Assembly (NCBI GenBank): GCA_049487715.1
Contig: CP150581.1
Location: forward strand, 1-64,000
Source of the DNA: Pycnococcus provasolii
Taxonomy: Eukaryota > Chlorophyta > Pseudoscourfieldiophyceae > Pseudoscourfieldiales
Length of the DNA stretch: 64,000 nucleotides
Direction of reading: 5' to 3'
The translations under genes and the position numbers were made by a program. This document shows, one piece after another, positions 37,020 to 48,013 of this stretch. Each line of letters begins with the position of its first letter. Within the stretch, counting starts at the first letter, position 1. The notes beneath the pieces were generated by a model. The model was not told the DNA's origin. It worked only from the letters and a program-made list of their open reading frames with translations, and did no database searches.

Positions 37020-38017
37020 TTACATCGCCATTTGAGTCGTCGTCGTCTTGAGCTGCGTGCCGAACACCTTGTCCCAAAGCATCGTGCGCTTGCCGAAGTT
37101 ACAACTCGGATGCACGTGGTTGATGGTCGCGACTGCGAATCGCAATGCCAAGCGCGCGGGGTAACCAAACGGCACAAAGGGAAGGCAGTCCAAGTCGTCT
37201 CGCTGAGTCCGTTGTGTCCGGCAACCTCCACAAATACCTTCTGAGCAAACAGCGGCTCAATCGCAAGCGGCGACATGCACCCGAGCGTTCGGTCGACGGC
37301 GACGAGTGCGAGGGCGGCAGGTATCGCGTTCGAGAGCACGAGGTCAATGGCGCCCTGCTGGAACGTCGCTAGTGGCGTAGGTGCTCTGCTTTTGTTTGGC
37401 TGGTATCCACGGTGGTGCACGCGATGGCTGAGTCGGTACAGTGCGGTGTTGGCGTGGCTGAGTCTGTGCATCCAGTAGTGCGCGAGGTCGAATACCACTT
37501 CCCAGGTGAACGCCTTAAGAACGAGGAGCGCCCACCAGTATCCGAGGCTAGCGAGTGCGCCGACGTCGACGTTGTTTGTGATTCTGTCGTCATCTTTGTG
37601 GAAGTACCACCTGATAACCGACGCGTCTGAGACCGCGGCGAGGAAGACCATTCTCGCAACGGGCTGTATGGTGAGGTGTAGCGCGACGGGCGTTTCTCCT
37701 TTTCTCCTCTGCGCGCGGCATACGGTTTGCACAGCGAGCGCGCACACGTTTCTCCAGATGGCTGAAAGCCACGCGAATAGAAACAGTCGTGCATGCCCTT
37801 GAACCCAAGTGTCGTCGAATCCCCCTAACATCTTGCTGTTATTGTTATGATGATCAACGTCGTGTTGAAATCCATAAGAGCGCGGGAGTGCCAACCCAGA
37901 CGAAACAAAGGGACGACAAGCCAGACCAAACGGCAAGGTGGCTAACACGAGGAAGATGTGGTAGAGACAGAAAGCTTTTATGTGTGCCAAGCGAAACAAA
38001 CACGACGACGAATGCAT
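37020..38017 (-). CDS. Fatty acid hydroxylase/sterol desaturase-like protein, frameshifted
   Basis: The di-iron membrane hydroxylase motifs are HYWMHRLSH and RLSHRVHH (residues about 190-215), flanked by hydrophobic helices (FTWEVVFDLA before, PAALALVAVD after). The third histidine box and C-terminus (INHVHPSCNFGKRTMLWDKVFG, then TQLKTTTTQMAM and stop at 37020) are in another frame. A one- or two-base indel between about 37184 and 37203, just after AGHNGLSE, separates them. Without correction the frame runs on into Arg/Ser-rich residues ending at 36845. Enzymes of this family hydroxylate or desaturate sterols and fatty acids in the ER. The start MHSSSCLF at 38017 leads into a hydrophobic segment. 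It may be a sequencing error or an early pseudogene. Confidence 0.75.
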
Positions 38018-38510
38018 AAGACGACGCCGACGCCGACGCCGAATCCACAGCACAAGGCGACATACGGTGAGGTTGCGTATGCGAAGAGGAGGCGGGCAGG
38101 ATGGGACAGGGGAGGGGAAAACCAAACGCAAAACCAGCCGCCACAGATCGAGAAAGTTTGGCGCGGAATCCAAAAGCTACCCGAGCAGACGAGGGGCCGG
38201 AGGGGGAAGGAAGAAGGGGCGAACCAAACAAAGCTGTCGCAGTTCCATGACCCCTGGAATTACACCTTATTATCGTAGGGTTGGCTCGTTCGGATCAGAC
38301 ATCAGAGGAGACCCCAAAGCAGCTAAGGCCCAAAAGAATTGGATGCCAGGTGCCAGGCACCGGGGAGGGGAAGGAGGGCGAAGGGGGAAAGGGGGGGGGG
38401 GGACGTCCCGTCACAATCACAATCCCGTCACAATCACAATCACACAATCGTTATACATAACGTTACATCGCCTTCCCACAGCCTCACAAAAAAAAAACGT
38501 GAAATCGACG
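38018..38510. other. Divergent spacer, no gene seen
   Basis: This 493-bp stretch lies between the hydroxylase-like gene and the 992-aa orphan. It has GC-rich simple sequence (G11 at about 38390-38401) and a CACAATC tandem at about 38411-38450. Open frames crossing it carry no recognisable content. Confidence 0.55.
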
Positions 38511-41489
38511 ATGGAGAGGTTCGTCGCCGCCGCCACTGCGGAAGACGCGACGGCGATGCCGCTCCAAGCCCAACAGGGTGCGACCGGGGCAGAGGACCGG
38601 CGCGGTGGGCACCACGTGCGCGAGCGGCGCGCTGGGGAGCGCGACGAGTGCCCTCTCCCCTTGCGCGAGGAGGCGCGGCGGCTGGCGGGAGTTGCTGACA
38701 GAGTTGCTGACAGCGACTTGGACGCGGCGTGGGAGGCTTGTGGCACGCAAGCCCTCGAGGCGACGAGGCAGGGCACCACGAAGAGCTTCATGGTGCAGGC
38801 TGCCTTCCTTTTCGAGCGTCTCGGTCACCCGAGGACGCGCGAGGAGATGAAGCCCTTGCTCAAGGCGTGCTTGCCCAATAGCAAGGACAGCTTCGCGCCC
38901 TCGCGTTGGGACGACGTCTTGGGCGCGAACAGCGGGATCCGGCGCAATCCGGCGGTGGCATTGCGCCCCTCGGACGCCCGCCTCGTCCGCGTCCTCCCAC
39001 AGCCAAGGCCGGTGGTGCCGGTGGAGCCGAAGGAGAGCAAAAAGAAACGGGCGCCGCGGATGGACCGCAACGCGCGCGAAGCGACGCTTGAGCGGGCGCA
39101 ACGCCTTCCGCTCAACCAGCTCGTGAAGGACGAGGAGGTCATGGCGTTACCGTCCCAGCAGCTCGAGCCAATCCTCCGCAAGGCGCACGTGCCGCGGGAG
39201 GTTGACGCGGCGGCGGAGGCGCACGCGGGACTTAAGCAGGCAGCACGCAAGCGCGCGCCCGCCGCGAGACTCGTCGAACCCTTCGCGGCCCTCCTCGAGA
39301 ACACGTTCAACGCTGCCGGTGCGGTGCGCCAGCTTGGGCTCGAGGAGACGCTCGACGTGCTCGAGAGCGTCATCTCGAAGTGGTGGGCCCTCACGACGCC
39401 GGGCGCCGCGAGCGGCGGGGAGGCGGGCGGGCGCAACGGGATGCAACACCGCGCTCCCCCCCACATGGCTGCCGCGGCCCGGCTCCGCAAGTCAAACGCG
39501 GATCGCCGACTGGCGGATGCCACACCCGCGATGGCACTTGAGCTCCTCGCCAACGGCGAGTGCATTGAGGCGTCCAGCACGGCTCAATTGGCGACGGTGG
39601 TTCGCGCCGGCGATGCGCTATCTTTGGCGTTTGACGGCGCGCCTTTGCTTGCGCGTGCGGCTAGTGCGGAGGATGCGATGAAAGAGTCGGCGGCCGATGA
39701 AGATGAGGAGTCCGATGAAGATGAGGAGTCCGTGGAGTTGTTCCAAACGGAGGCTGGATTGCGACTCGTTGCCCAACGGGATGTGCAGGCTGAGCGCGCC
39801 TTGGAGCATGTGCTCGAGCGTGTCGCTAGCAAGCGAAATGTGCTCCCGCGAGTGCGCGAGAAGGCATGTCACGTCCTGCGGCGCCACCGCAGGCGCCTGG
39901 CGCAGGCGCGACTGGCGGATGCCACACCCGCGATGGCACTTGAGCTCCTCGCCAACGGCGAGTGCATTGAGGCGTCCAGCACGGCTCAATTGGCGACGGT
40001 GGTTCGCGCCGGCGATGCGCTATCTTTGGCGTTTGACGGCGCGCCTTTGCTTGCGCGTGCGGCTAGTGCGGAGGATGCGATGGAAGAGTCGGCGGCCGAT
40101 GAAGATGAGGAGTCCGTGGAGTTGTTCCAAACGGAGGCTGGATTGCGACTCGTTGCCCAACGGGATGTGCAGGCTGAGCGCGCCTTGGAGCATGTGCTCG
40201 AGCGTGTCGCTAGCAAGCGAAATGTGCTCCCGCGAGTGCGCGAGAAGGCATGTCACGTCCTGCGGTGCCACCGCAGGCGCCTCGCGATGGCCAAGTTCCG
40301 GGCGGGACTATCCGCCACAGAAGATCCTCACCGCCCCCCCCGCCCGAGCGAGGAGGATGCGGCTCAAACCCGCGTTCTTCTTGGAGGCGACGCAAGGGAG
40401 CACAATGCACCCCACGTTCGCAACCTGTGCGAGATACTCCAACCCGAGGTTGACCGTATCAAGCAATATGCCCCGAGGGACAATGTTGCGGCGCGCACGG
40501 CGGAGGAGTACCGTGCTGTGCATTGCATCCTTGGGGCCAACCTCCGCATCTACCTCGGCCACGGCTACTCCATCTTTTTGTTGCGGGGTGAGGGGTACGG
40601 CGCCATAACCGAGACGCTCGAGGACCCTTCAAGTTCCTACCGCCACATGACGTGGAAAGGAAGCAATGACCTCATCGAGGCTGGCACGGGCGCAATGTGG
40701 TTGCAGCAGTACGGCACCCACGGTGCCGGTCTCTGCTTCAAGTTCGGGCACAGCGGAATTGTCGGGCGCACCCTCCTCGTTCGCGCGTCGGTGTTGGTCC
40801 ACGACCAGACCGGCTTCGTGGAGGAGCTCGGATGCACCGCCACGGCGTGCGCGATGTTCGAGGCGATCGGGGGCGACCCCCGCAAGCTCCCCGATATCAT
40901 GAACGCTTCGAGTCGCCGCGTCTTGCTCATGCAAGACCCTGCGATGGATCTACCCGTGGTGTTGGTGGACAAGCCGAACTTCATGCAGGATGTGCTCTTG
41001 CCTTGCATGCGCGTCACCGCCAACCGGCAGCAAGCCTCCAACATGGAGGCGGTGGCAAATGCGAGCTCGATGACGCAAGCGCTCGGGCTCCAGCTCTTCC
41101 ACCCCGCGCAATCCGAGGCTTTGTACTCGGTTCCGGCCGACCGACTCGTTTTCACGAAAAACAAACCTTCGGACCTCGACACCCTAGTCCCTCTCGAAAG
41201 AAACCGCGCCATGCACCCGCACGTAGTGCGACTCCTCCAAAACCAACGCGTGCCTCGCGGCTTCGAGGACCGCGCAATCCTCTGCGGCGCTGGCGCTGGT
41301 TCAGGAGCAGGAGCAGGAGCTGGCGCTGGTTCAGGAGCTGGCGCTGGCGCTGGTTCAGGTTCAGGAGCAGGAGCAGGAGCAGGAGCTGGTTCAGGTTCAG
41401 GAGCAGGAGCTTCAGAGACGCCCCGCGACGAGCAGGCGCCCGCCAAGCGCCCCCGCCACTTCTCCTCCTCATGTTCCTTTGGTGAGTGA
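38511..41489 (+). CDS. 992-aa orphan protein with internal duplication
   Basis: This is an intronless frame. The ATG at 38511 follows an A8 run. Parts in order: an Ala/Arg-rich N-terminus; a nearly exact tandem duplication of about 130 residues (residues about 333-590, unit starting RLADATPAMALELLANGE and containing ESAADEDEES and VLERVASKRNVLPRVREKA); a globular C-terminal half (HVRNLCEILQPEVDRIKQY, YLGHGYSIFLLRGEGYGAIT, MWLQQYGTHGAGLCFKFGHSG); a Gly-Ala-Ser run of about 40 residues; and a basic PAKRPRH near the end that could be a nuclear signal. I recognise no family. Its neighbours on both sides are damaged genes, and a link to a mobile or expanding subtelomeric family is possible but unproven. 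Confidence 0.7.
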   Translation: MERFVAAATAEDATAMPLQAQQGATGAEDRRGGHHVRERRAGERDECPLPLREEARRLAGVADRVADSDLDAAWEACGTQALEATRQGTTKSFMVQAAFLFERLGHPRTREEMKPLLKACLPNSKDSFAPSRWDDVLGANSGIRRNPAVALRPSDARLVRVLPQPRPVVPVEPKESKKKRAPRMDRNAREATLERAQRLPLNQLVKDEEVMALPSQQLEPILRKAHVPREVDAAAEAHAGLKQAARKRAPAARLVEPFAALLENTFNAAGAVRQLGLEETLDVLESVISKWWALTTPGAASGGEAGGRNGMQHRAPPHMAAAARLRKSNADRRLADATPAMALELLANGECIEASSTAQLATVVRAGDALSLAFDGAPLLARAASAEDAMKESAADEDEESDEDEESVELFQTEAGLRLVAQRDVQAERALEHVLERVASKRNVLPRVREKACHVLRRHRRRLAQARLADATPAMALELLANGECIEASSTAQLATVVRAGDALSLAFDGAPLLARAASAEDAMEESAADEDEESVELFQTEAGLRLVAQRDVQAERALEHVLERVASKRNVLPRVREKACHVLRCHRRRLAMAKFRAGLSATEDPHRPPRPSEEDAAQTRVLLGGDAREHNAPHVRNLCEILQPEVDRIKQYAPRDNVAARTAEEYRAVHCILGANLRIYLGHGYSIFLLRGEGYGAITETLEDPSSSYRHMTWKGSNDLIEAGTGAMWLQQYGTHGAGLCFKFGHSGIVGRTLLVRASVLVHDQTGFVEELGCTATACAMFEAIGGDPRKLPDIMNASSRRVLLMQDPAMDLPVVLVDKPNFMQDVLLPCMRVTANRQQASNMEAVANASSMTQALGLQLFHPAQSEALYSVPADRLVFTKNKPSDLDTLVPLERNRAMHPHVVRLLQNQRVPRGFEDRAILCGAGAGSGAGAGAGAGSGAGAGAGSGSGAGAGAGAGSGSGAGASETPRDEQAPAKRPRHFSSSCSFGE
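39509..40284 (+). repeat. Recent in-frame tandem duplication, about 390 bp x2
   Basis: The unit begins ACTGGCGGATGCCACACC at 39509 and again at 39911. Copies differ by a few single bases and by an 18-bp TCCGATGAAGATGAGGAG repeat present twice in unit 1 and once in unit 2. The near identity at synonymous positions shows that the duplication is young. Confidence 0.95.
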
Positions 41490-41579
41490 GTGAGTGAGTT
41501 TTCATTGTTTTGGTTTGGTTTGGAAACGCTTTTATTTTTTTTGTAAACGCACCTATGGGAACATGTCGGGGTCTCATAC

Positions 41580-42600
41580 CATTCGTCTTGGGTCCGCTGT
41601 TGTGGACACATCGTGCCGGAGATGAACACGGGGGATGCGCTTGCCAACCTTCTGAAAGAATAGGTCGAGCGTGTACATCGTTGCTTTAGTATTCAGAGAG
41701 TCGAAGATCGTCTCCACCAGGAAGAGGTCCACGCCGCCGGCGTACAGGCCCTCAGCCTGCTCTATGTACGCCTGCACCACCTCGTCGTACGTGCAGTTGC
41801 GGTACGCCGGGTTCTCCACCGAAGGCGACACCGACAGCGTGCGGTTCGTCGGTCCGATGGCGCCCGCGACTAAGCGCGGCTTGTTCGGCGTCTTCGCGGT
41901 CCACTCCGCGCAGACGCGCTTCGCCAGCTTCGCACCCTCGGTGTTGATGAGGCTCACGTGCTTGAGATCCTGCAGCTCGTAGTCCGCCTGGCTGATGGTC
42001 GTGCCGTTGAACGTGTTCGTCTCGATGATGTCGGCGCCACCCTCGAGCATGCCGCCGTGGATCTCGCCGATGATGTCTGGGCGTTTCACCACGAGTAAGT
42101 CGTTGTCTCCCTTGAGGTCGTGCGTGTGGTTCTTCCACTGCTCGCCGCGGAAGTCCTCCTCCTTGAGGCTCTTGTACTTCAGGATCGACGTTCCCAACGC
42201 GTCGATGTTCTCGTACTTGTCCTCGATGCAGTGCGCGGCGTTCACGATACCCGTGTCCTATGCCCGCGGCGCACGCGTTGTAAAGGAACGCGCTGTGGAA
42301 CGCGCGACGCATAGGCTCGTTGCCACGGAAGCTGAACGCGATGTTGCTCACACCTCCGCTGATCTTGCAGCCGGGGCAGACGCGCTTGATTTCGCGCGTC
42401 GCGTTGATGAAGTCCATGGCGTAGTTGTTGTGCTCCACCATGCCCGTGCCGACGGTGAGAATGTTCGGGTCGAACACGATCTGGTGGTGGACGCGGCCAA
42501 CCTTCTCCACGAGGATCTAGTACGCGCGCTGGCACATGCGCACCTTGTCCTCGGAGGTCGTCGCACTCGCTTGCGCTCCCTGGTCGTCCGTGAATAAGTG
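41580..42600 (-). pseudogene. metH: Methionine synthase (MetH) pseudogene with shuffled domains
   Basis: Two parts of cobalamin-dependent methionine synthase lie in the wrong order. First (42600-42235) comes part of the pterin-binding domain: FTDDQGAQA, MCQRAY, a stop codon, [35 protein letters not shown] and [17 protein letters not shown]. Then (42234-41580) comes the homocysteine-binding domain that should precede it: [62 protein letters not shown] and GGVDLFLVETIFDSLNTKA. A frameshift in a C run at about 41623 garbles ISGT, the next motif. With a stop, at least two frameshifts, inverted order and no cobalamin domain, it cannot be a working enzyme. Confidence 0.85.
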
Positions 42601-43130
42601 TTAAGGAACACTGTGCACCCCACCCTTAACACGCAATCACGCGCACAGACGACGCCGTGGCGTATCGGCGAGGGCTTCTTCCAGGCACGTGCCTTGCCCC
42701 CGCCACGCCACGACGCGTCGGCATCATGCGTAGGTGGAATGAAGGGAGGGAGAAGGGCGGGGAGGGGCGGCGAAGGAGAGGAGGAGGTGGACTTGTTGAC
42801 CACCACAAAGCCATGGTCAACAGGTCCACGATCCACGATGTCGTCGATGTCACAACGGCCTTCTGACCTTCTGACCGTTGGAGAAAAGGCACGGCAACGA
42901 CGTGGTCGGTCGAGAGCTCGTGTCGTGTCTCGCGTGCTTTTCATGTGATATCTGCTAGAGTGCTAGCTAGGGAAACGAGCTGTTGATAGATTAACTATGT
43001 AAGGTAAAAGCCACTATAAGGTTATCCATAGACTAACCTTACCCTTCCCAATGACATCAACGGCTAGCTGAACAGAGCCGTTGGAAGCACGCATCGCACC
43101 GCACCTCGCAACACCTCCTCGCAAGCTCGC
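42601..43130. other. Spacer between two damaged genes
   Basis: I see no gene in this 530-bp stretch. Open frames are short and low-complexity. A C-rich/G-rich segment lies at about 42740-42790, and an AT-richer segment with GGTTATCC near 43020. Confidence 0.55.
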
Positions 43131-46100
43131 GTGATAACCTTAAGAAACAAGTCTCTGTTGTTATTTATTTATTTGGACTGCTTTGGAGCCCACCCTCCCT
43201 CTCCCTCTCCTTCCCCTTCTTCTTCCGTCGACGTCGCCGCGCTCCTGTCGTCACTTCTCACTCCACCGGCGTCATCGTCATCGTCATGTGTCGCGTCCCA
43301 CCTCGTCACGCCGCTGCAAACCATCCACTCACACATCGTCAAACATGCAACGCCGAGCTTATTGAAGGCGATCCGATCGCAAGCGGAAGATACACTCGTC
43401 AAACTCGCACTCAAGTCGCAGTCGCTCGCCGTGCGGCGCATGGCGGTACACGTGCTGATCGCCGTGCTGCGACGTGCTCAGGGAGGAGATGTGGCGCGCG
43501 TGATGGCCGTTAGCAGGCTCGTGGACATGGCTTCCCCGCAGCAGCAGCAGCAGCAGCAAGACACAACCTTACGAGCGCTTGAGGCAACTGCGTGGCTTGC
43601 CGGGGAGGATCCCAAGTGCGCACAAAGGCACGTGCAGGTGCTGACGGACGCTAACCTCCAAGCTCCGACACCCGGACGAACATGCGCTTAGGGCGACGGC
43701 GATGCGAGTCGTCGAGTCTCTCGCGCGAGCAGCTTCGCCGTGCTTGTTCGAGAAGGAGGGAAGGGCGTGGATGGATGCGACAGACACCGCACGCGCATTG
43801 CTCAACGACACGGACGGAGCCGTGCGCGCATCTGCAGCTACCGCACTTGCTCGCCTTGCAATCATGGCAACGTCAGGCGCGGCGCTCGCGGCTCTCACCG
43901 CGTCGTCAGAGGCTGCCGCGAAGCAGGGCAAGCGTGTGGTAGGACCATCTCCCACCGTTCAGAAATTAATCGCCGCTGCGGAGGATAAGTGCATCATCGC
44001 TCCATTTCGCCGTGCTTGCGTCGAAGCTGTCGGTCACGCCGCTAACGCGGCTGCCACGGCGGTAGAGATGTACCTTGCAACTCAGGATGTTGTGGATGCC
44101 GCCATTCGTGTCGTTTCATCCATTGATTCGATTGCATTTGGCAACCGTCCGATGCAGCGAGCCTCAAGTATGGATGCAGTCTCTGGATCCAGCGGCGGCA
44201 ATATCACAAGATGGCTGCTTGGACGAGCCGTGCGCAGTGGAACCACTTCCGGGGGGTAGCTCGTCGCCAAGAGCAGGAGGTACCGGCGCGCTGGCACTCG
44301 ACACCACCATAGATGCCGGTGTCGCCGCCGCTGCCACAACTCGCGTCGTCCGTGCGGTGAACGCCGGCGTGCTTGTCCGCGGTGACGATGCAACGCGACG
44401 GGCTCTGCTCGGTGCCCTGACCAAACGCCTGCTCGCCACGGCGGAGGCGACGACGTGCACGACGAGCGCGGCTGACGCTGCGGCGCTTCTTCTATGCATT
44501 GACGCCATCGACCTTCTCACCGAGCTCACGCAGGCGCATGCTAGTGCACTAGACACCGCACTAGAAAAAACTTGCCGTGGCTGCCAATCCAACGTGTGGT
44601 TTTGTTGCGGCGGCGATCGGCAGGGCAACCGCTCGACTTGCCGTGGCGGATCCGAGACGTGCAGCTGGCATGCTAAACTCAGCAATCGATGGCATGGAGT
44701 GCTCGTCTTCGCCGCCTGTGGCACTTGCATGCCAGGCGACAGCCCTGCTCGGCGCGCTGCCACAGCTAACCCTTGGGATGCCTGCGCGCATTCTGAACCG
44801 TTCTGTGACATTTGCTGCGTCGCACATCGCCAAGGGCGGTGAGCATGCCGTACCAGGCTTTGCTATTTTGGCGGCACACTGGCGACATGGCGGTGCATCA
44901 GCCGTATCACTGCCGCAATCGTTTGCCTCGGAGACGTCGCTTTTGAAGGACGAAGCACCCGTGCATTCTGAAGGTGCTCGTTGCGCTGCCGACGCTCTCG
45001 GCACGGCCCTAGGCTCGAGTGCGCGCGCAGCAATTGCGCAGGCTACGCCTGCTAGCCTCGGAACTATGCTCCGTTCATGTCGCGCAGCCGTTGCGGCGGC
45101 TTACGCACTTGCCGAGCATGCTTCGACAGCGTCTAGAATCGCACGTGCGGAGAAAGTGGAACTGCTTCGAGTCGCCGTAAATGCCGCGGCTCAGTGTTTA
45201 ACCGCTCGACCTGATGTGCTGAAGGTGGCTCTAAGCTACGATCCGCAGGTTGCTCCTTGGGTACCACCCGCACGATCGCTCGTTGTGGACACGGCGCGCC
45301 TTTTCGTGAAAGCTCGATGACGTCAAGGCCTTTGGCGCCTGTCACGCGGTGCTGCTGCATATCTCCATGGCGCCGTTCATGGATCTTGAGCGCACGGCGG
45401 ATGGCGGTATACTTGACACTGCGGGTAGCTCGAAGGCGCTACTTGCACTGCTATCCGAGATCGACTCTGGCGTTCCGTCTGACTGGGACGAAGAAGTCGA
45501 TGACATGCGCCCACTTTGCGATAACAACAGCGATGGTGCAATTCTCGCGCTAGCGGACGGTGGAACCAAGGCTGCGCGCTTTGCGGAGCTTCCACCGCAA
45601 CTGCGATTGCTGCAGGTGCAGTTGCAACTCTTCTCTGCCCTGTTTGTTCGTGCAGGCAACGAAGGCGATGCTGGAAAACAGATCAGGATTATTAGCAACG
45701 CCCTCGCAAAGCTCGGTGCGGCTGCACCACAGGCGAACAGCCCAAAGGCGAGTGCAGAAATGGACAAGCTGAGCTGACTCGATTCGGCTCCTGTGCTTTA
45801 GGCTATGCGCTCATCTCAGCTAGCCTCTGTGCATGCCTTCGTCCCATCCGCCCTCGAAAGCTTGCCGCCAGTCTTGTGGCGCCCGTCACAGCATTGGCAC
45901 GTGCGCTTGACCAGGTGGCACGCCCGGCATACGTCGCGGCTCACGACGCCGCCTCGGCGGCGGGAGGTGGTGGCAGCAGTATTCTTCCTTTTGGGGGAAT
46001 GGGCGTTGGTGCTGCTTCGGATGACGAAAGCAGGGTATCGGCAGCACGAGCAGCTGCACTGTGTCGCTCTCGCGCCCATGCAGCGATGCGTCTTTCCGCA

Positions 46101-46936
46101 GAGGCGCACGCGCTGTCGGCAAAGGCGAGCGGCGCGGGTGCTGAGGTTGCCGCCGCGGTGAGGGCTGCGGTGGAGATTCTTCGCAAGGGAGTGTCGACTG
46201 CAGCCTCGGAAGCCGTTGCCGGCGCCGCAGTTATGCATGCTTCGTACACGCTGAGCTCTCTCTATCGGCACGTGGGAGGCATGGCGCTGACGAGCGTGCT
46301 GAAAATCTCCGCCGGGGCGATGCTCGACTCAGCCGCAAAGATAGGTGAGGCGAACCTTCCCGCGGGAGTTCCGCCGCATGCCACGGATGCACTGCTAGCG
46401 TGTATGCAGGCGCTGGCTGACCTTGCGACAGCAAGCGGGCCGGCATTCACGCCGCACTCGAACGATGCTCTTCAACTTTGCATCAACCTGCTCGACGCAC
46501 GCGATTGTTTTTGTCGTCGTCTCATCCCAGCTGCGTTGCGCGAGGAGCGCAGCGACTTGGGTAGAGCCGACAAGGATCGAGACACCCCGGGTGGGAGCAG
46601 ATATGCCGCCGCTGCCGCGCTGCGTACGGCATGCGCGGCAGTCGAAAACGCTCTCAATGCCGCTGCGGGACCAGAGCTTGCTCCTCGTGGATGCAACATT
46701 CGCTGAAAAATACGACGACGAGTGGGTTCGACGAATTGAAGGTTGGGCAGGCGGAAATCACGAGGAAGCTCGATGCCATCGTCGGCCAGCAGGAGAGGGC
46801 TCTTGCGGCTGCGCAGCGCGCCGCCAATCTCGCGGAGCAAAACAATAAGTTGATCCAGCGTCGCGGCGACCAGGAGCAGCTCGTGATCCGCGCCGTCACA
46901 CTGCAGCTGCATCAGATCGGATGCCGCCTGGGCTGA
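43131..46936 (+). pseudogene. Alpha-solenoid (HEAT/ARM-like) protein gene with several frameshifts
   Basis: Consecutive frames together encode over 1200 residues of Ala/Leu-rich helical repeats, for example RRMAVHVLIAVLRRAQ, RASAATALARLAIMA, FRRACVEAVGHAAN, ALTKRLLATAEATT, LACQATALLGALPQL and FGACHAVLLHISMAPFMDL. Frame changes occur near 43650 (CC run), 44252 (G6), 44568 (A6), 45311 (AAA), about 45780 and about 46680. At four of these, removing one base of the homopolymer restores the repeat pattern (for example PDEHALRATAMRVVESLA and FVKLDDVKAF). The protein looks like a large scaffold of the HEAT class; I cannot name the family. It is either a real young pseudogene or a gene with uncorrected indel errors. 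The 5' end is undefined. Confidence 0.65.
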
Positions 46937-46984
46937 CGGATGAGTTGACCGGTACTTGGGTTACATCGCGTAACAAGTTACCGT

Positions 46985-48013
46985 TTACCATCCAAGCGAT
47001 TTCCCGAGTCTGCTGTTCATCCAGATGCAATGCCTCAAGGCACGCGCGTTCTCGTTCAGTGGCCTCGTGCCGGCGCGCGTGTGGATGGGGCGGCGCGTAG
47101 GGTGGGAGCGTTGCGCGACGGCGGCTTGCATCTTACCGTCGATGCTGTCGTCGAGTTGGCGTTGTTCAGCTGTGCAATGAAAAAATCGCGCGTCCCATAC
47201 GACGATGTCGCCGTGGTTTAGCGCGACGACGAGCGCGAGGGTGGGGAAGACGAGTTCGCCGCCGACGACGTCGTCGCTCGTTTCGGCGTACATGATCGTC
47301 TTGGCGTGCTTCGCGTCGTCGTCGACGTGCACTTGGCAGAAGTGCGCGTCCGACGTGCCTTGCGTCGCGTCGATCAGCTGCTCGACGTCGGCGAGCGCGT
47401 TCGACGTCGTCAGCAGCGTGTTGTAAAAGTTGTCCACCCACCTTACATAATCTTCGAACTCCACTCCTCCACTCCTCGGTTTTGGGGCGAACCTCCCTAC
47501 AGAGCCACCCACCTTCTTCCGCAGCGAGCCGACGTGTTCGACGAACCCTCGTTCAGAGACCCTTAGAGATGGCCTCTTCATGTGCGGCCTAAAGGCATCC
47601 CACTGCTCAGGCGCCGGCGGCAGTCCCTGCACCCCCCTCACCACCTTGCACACAAACTTGTTCCCCACAAAGACCTCCACGTCCCGCGCCACCTCCCAAT
47701 TAAAATGGTGTGGGATCCTCTTCACCTCTTGTCCCTGGGCCACCACATTCTCCAACACCAATTCCTTATACAGCGCGTCCGCGTCGAAGCGCGTGTAGAA
47801 CGGGCTTCGACGCTTAAGCTTCTTCAACCTCTCGAGCACCCTCGGGTCCTCCCTCAAGCTTAAGCGCACCACACCGCCCACCGAGCCCCGCACCCGCGCG
47901 CGCCGCGCATCGCGCGCGGACATGCTCTCGGCAATGGATGCCGGTGTTAACGTCGCGTCGTCGCGCGCGCGCTTCGCAACTCGCACGAGTTCGAGGGCGG
48001 CCTGTAACGACAT
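46985..48013 (-). CDS. 2-oxoglutarate/Fe(II) oxygenase-like protein
   Basis: The predicted protein has 342 aa. The C-terminal third contains a double-stranded beta-helix pattern: FCQVHVDDDAKHAKTIMYA with an H-x-D metal pair, GGELVFPTLALVVALNHGDI, and VVWDARFFHC with the distal His. An Arg for 2-oxoglutarate should follow and several are near (RQ, RSHPTRR). GGE-FP followed by a GD(I/V)V-H pattern is seen in prolyl-hydroxylase-like and TET/JBP-like proteins, some of which ride on transposons. The N-terminal 200 residues are basic and helical (RDARRARVRGSVGG) and unassigned. The start is at MSLQAALELV (48013). The function is inferred from the fold motif only. Confidence 0.6.
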   Translation of the reverse strand: MSLQAALELVRVAKRARDDATLTPASIAESMSARDARRARVRGSVGGVVRLSLREDPRVLERLKKLKRRSPFYTRFDADALYKELVLENVVAQGQEVKRIPHHFNWEVARDVEVFVGNKFVCKVVRGVQGLPPAPEQWDAFRPHMKRPSLRVSERGFVEHVGSLRKKVGGSVGRFAPKPRSGGVEFEDYVRWVDNFYNTLLTTSNALADVEQLIDATQGTSDAHFCQVHVDDDAKHAKTIMYAETSDDVVGGELVFPTLALVVALNHGDIVVWDARFFHCTAEQRQLDDSIDGKMQAAVAQRSHPTRRPIHTRAGTRPLNENARALRHCIWMNSRLGKSLGW

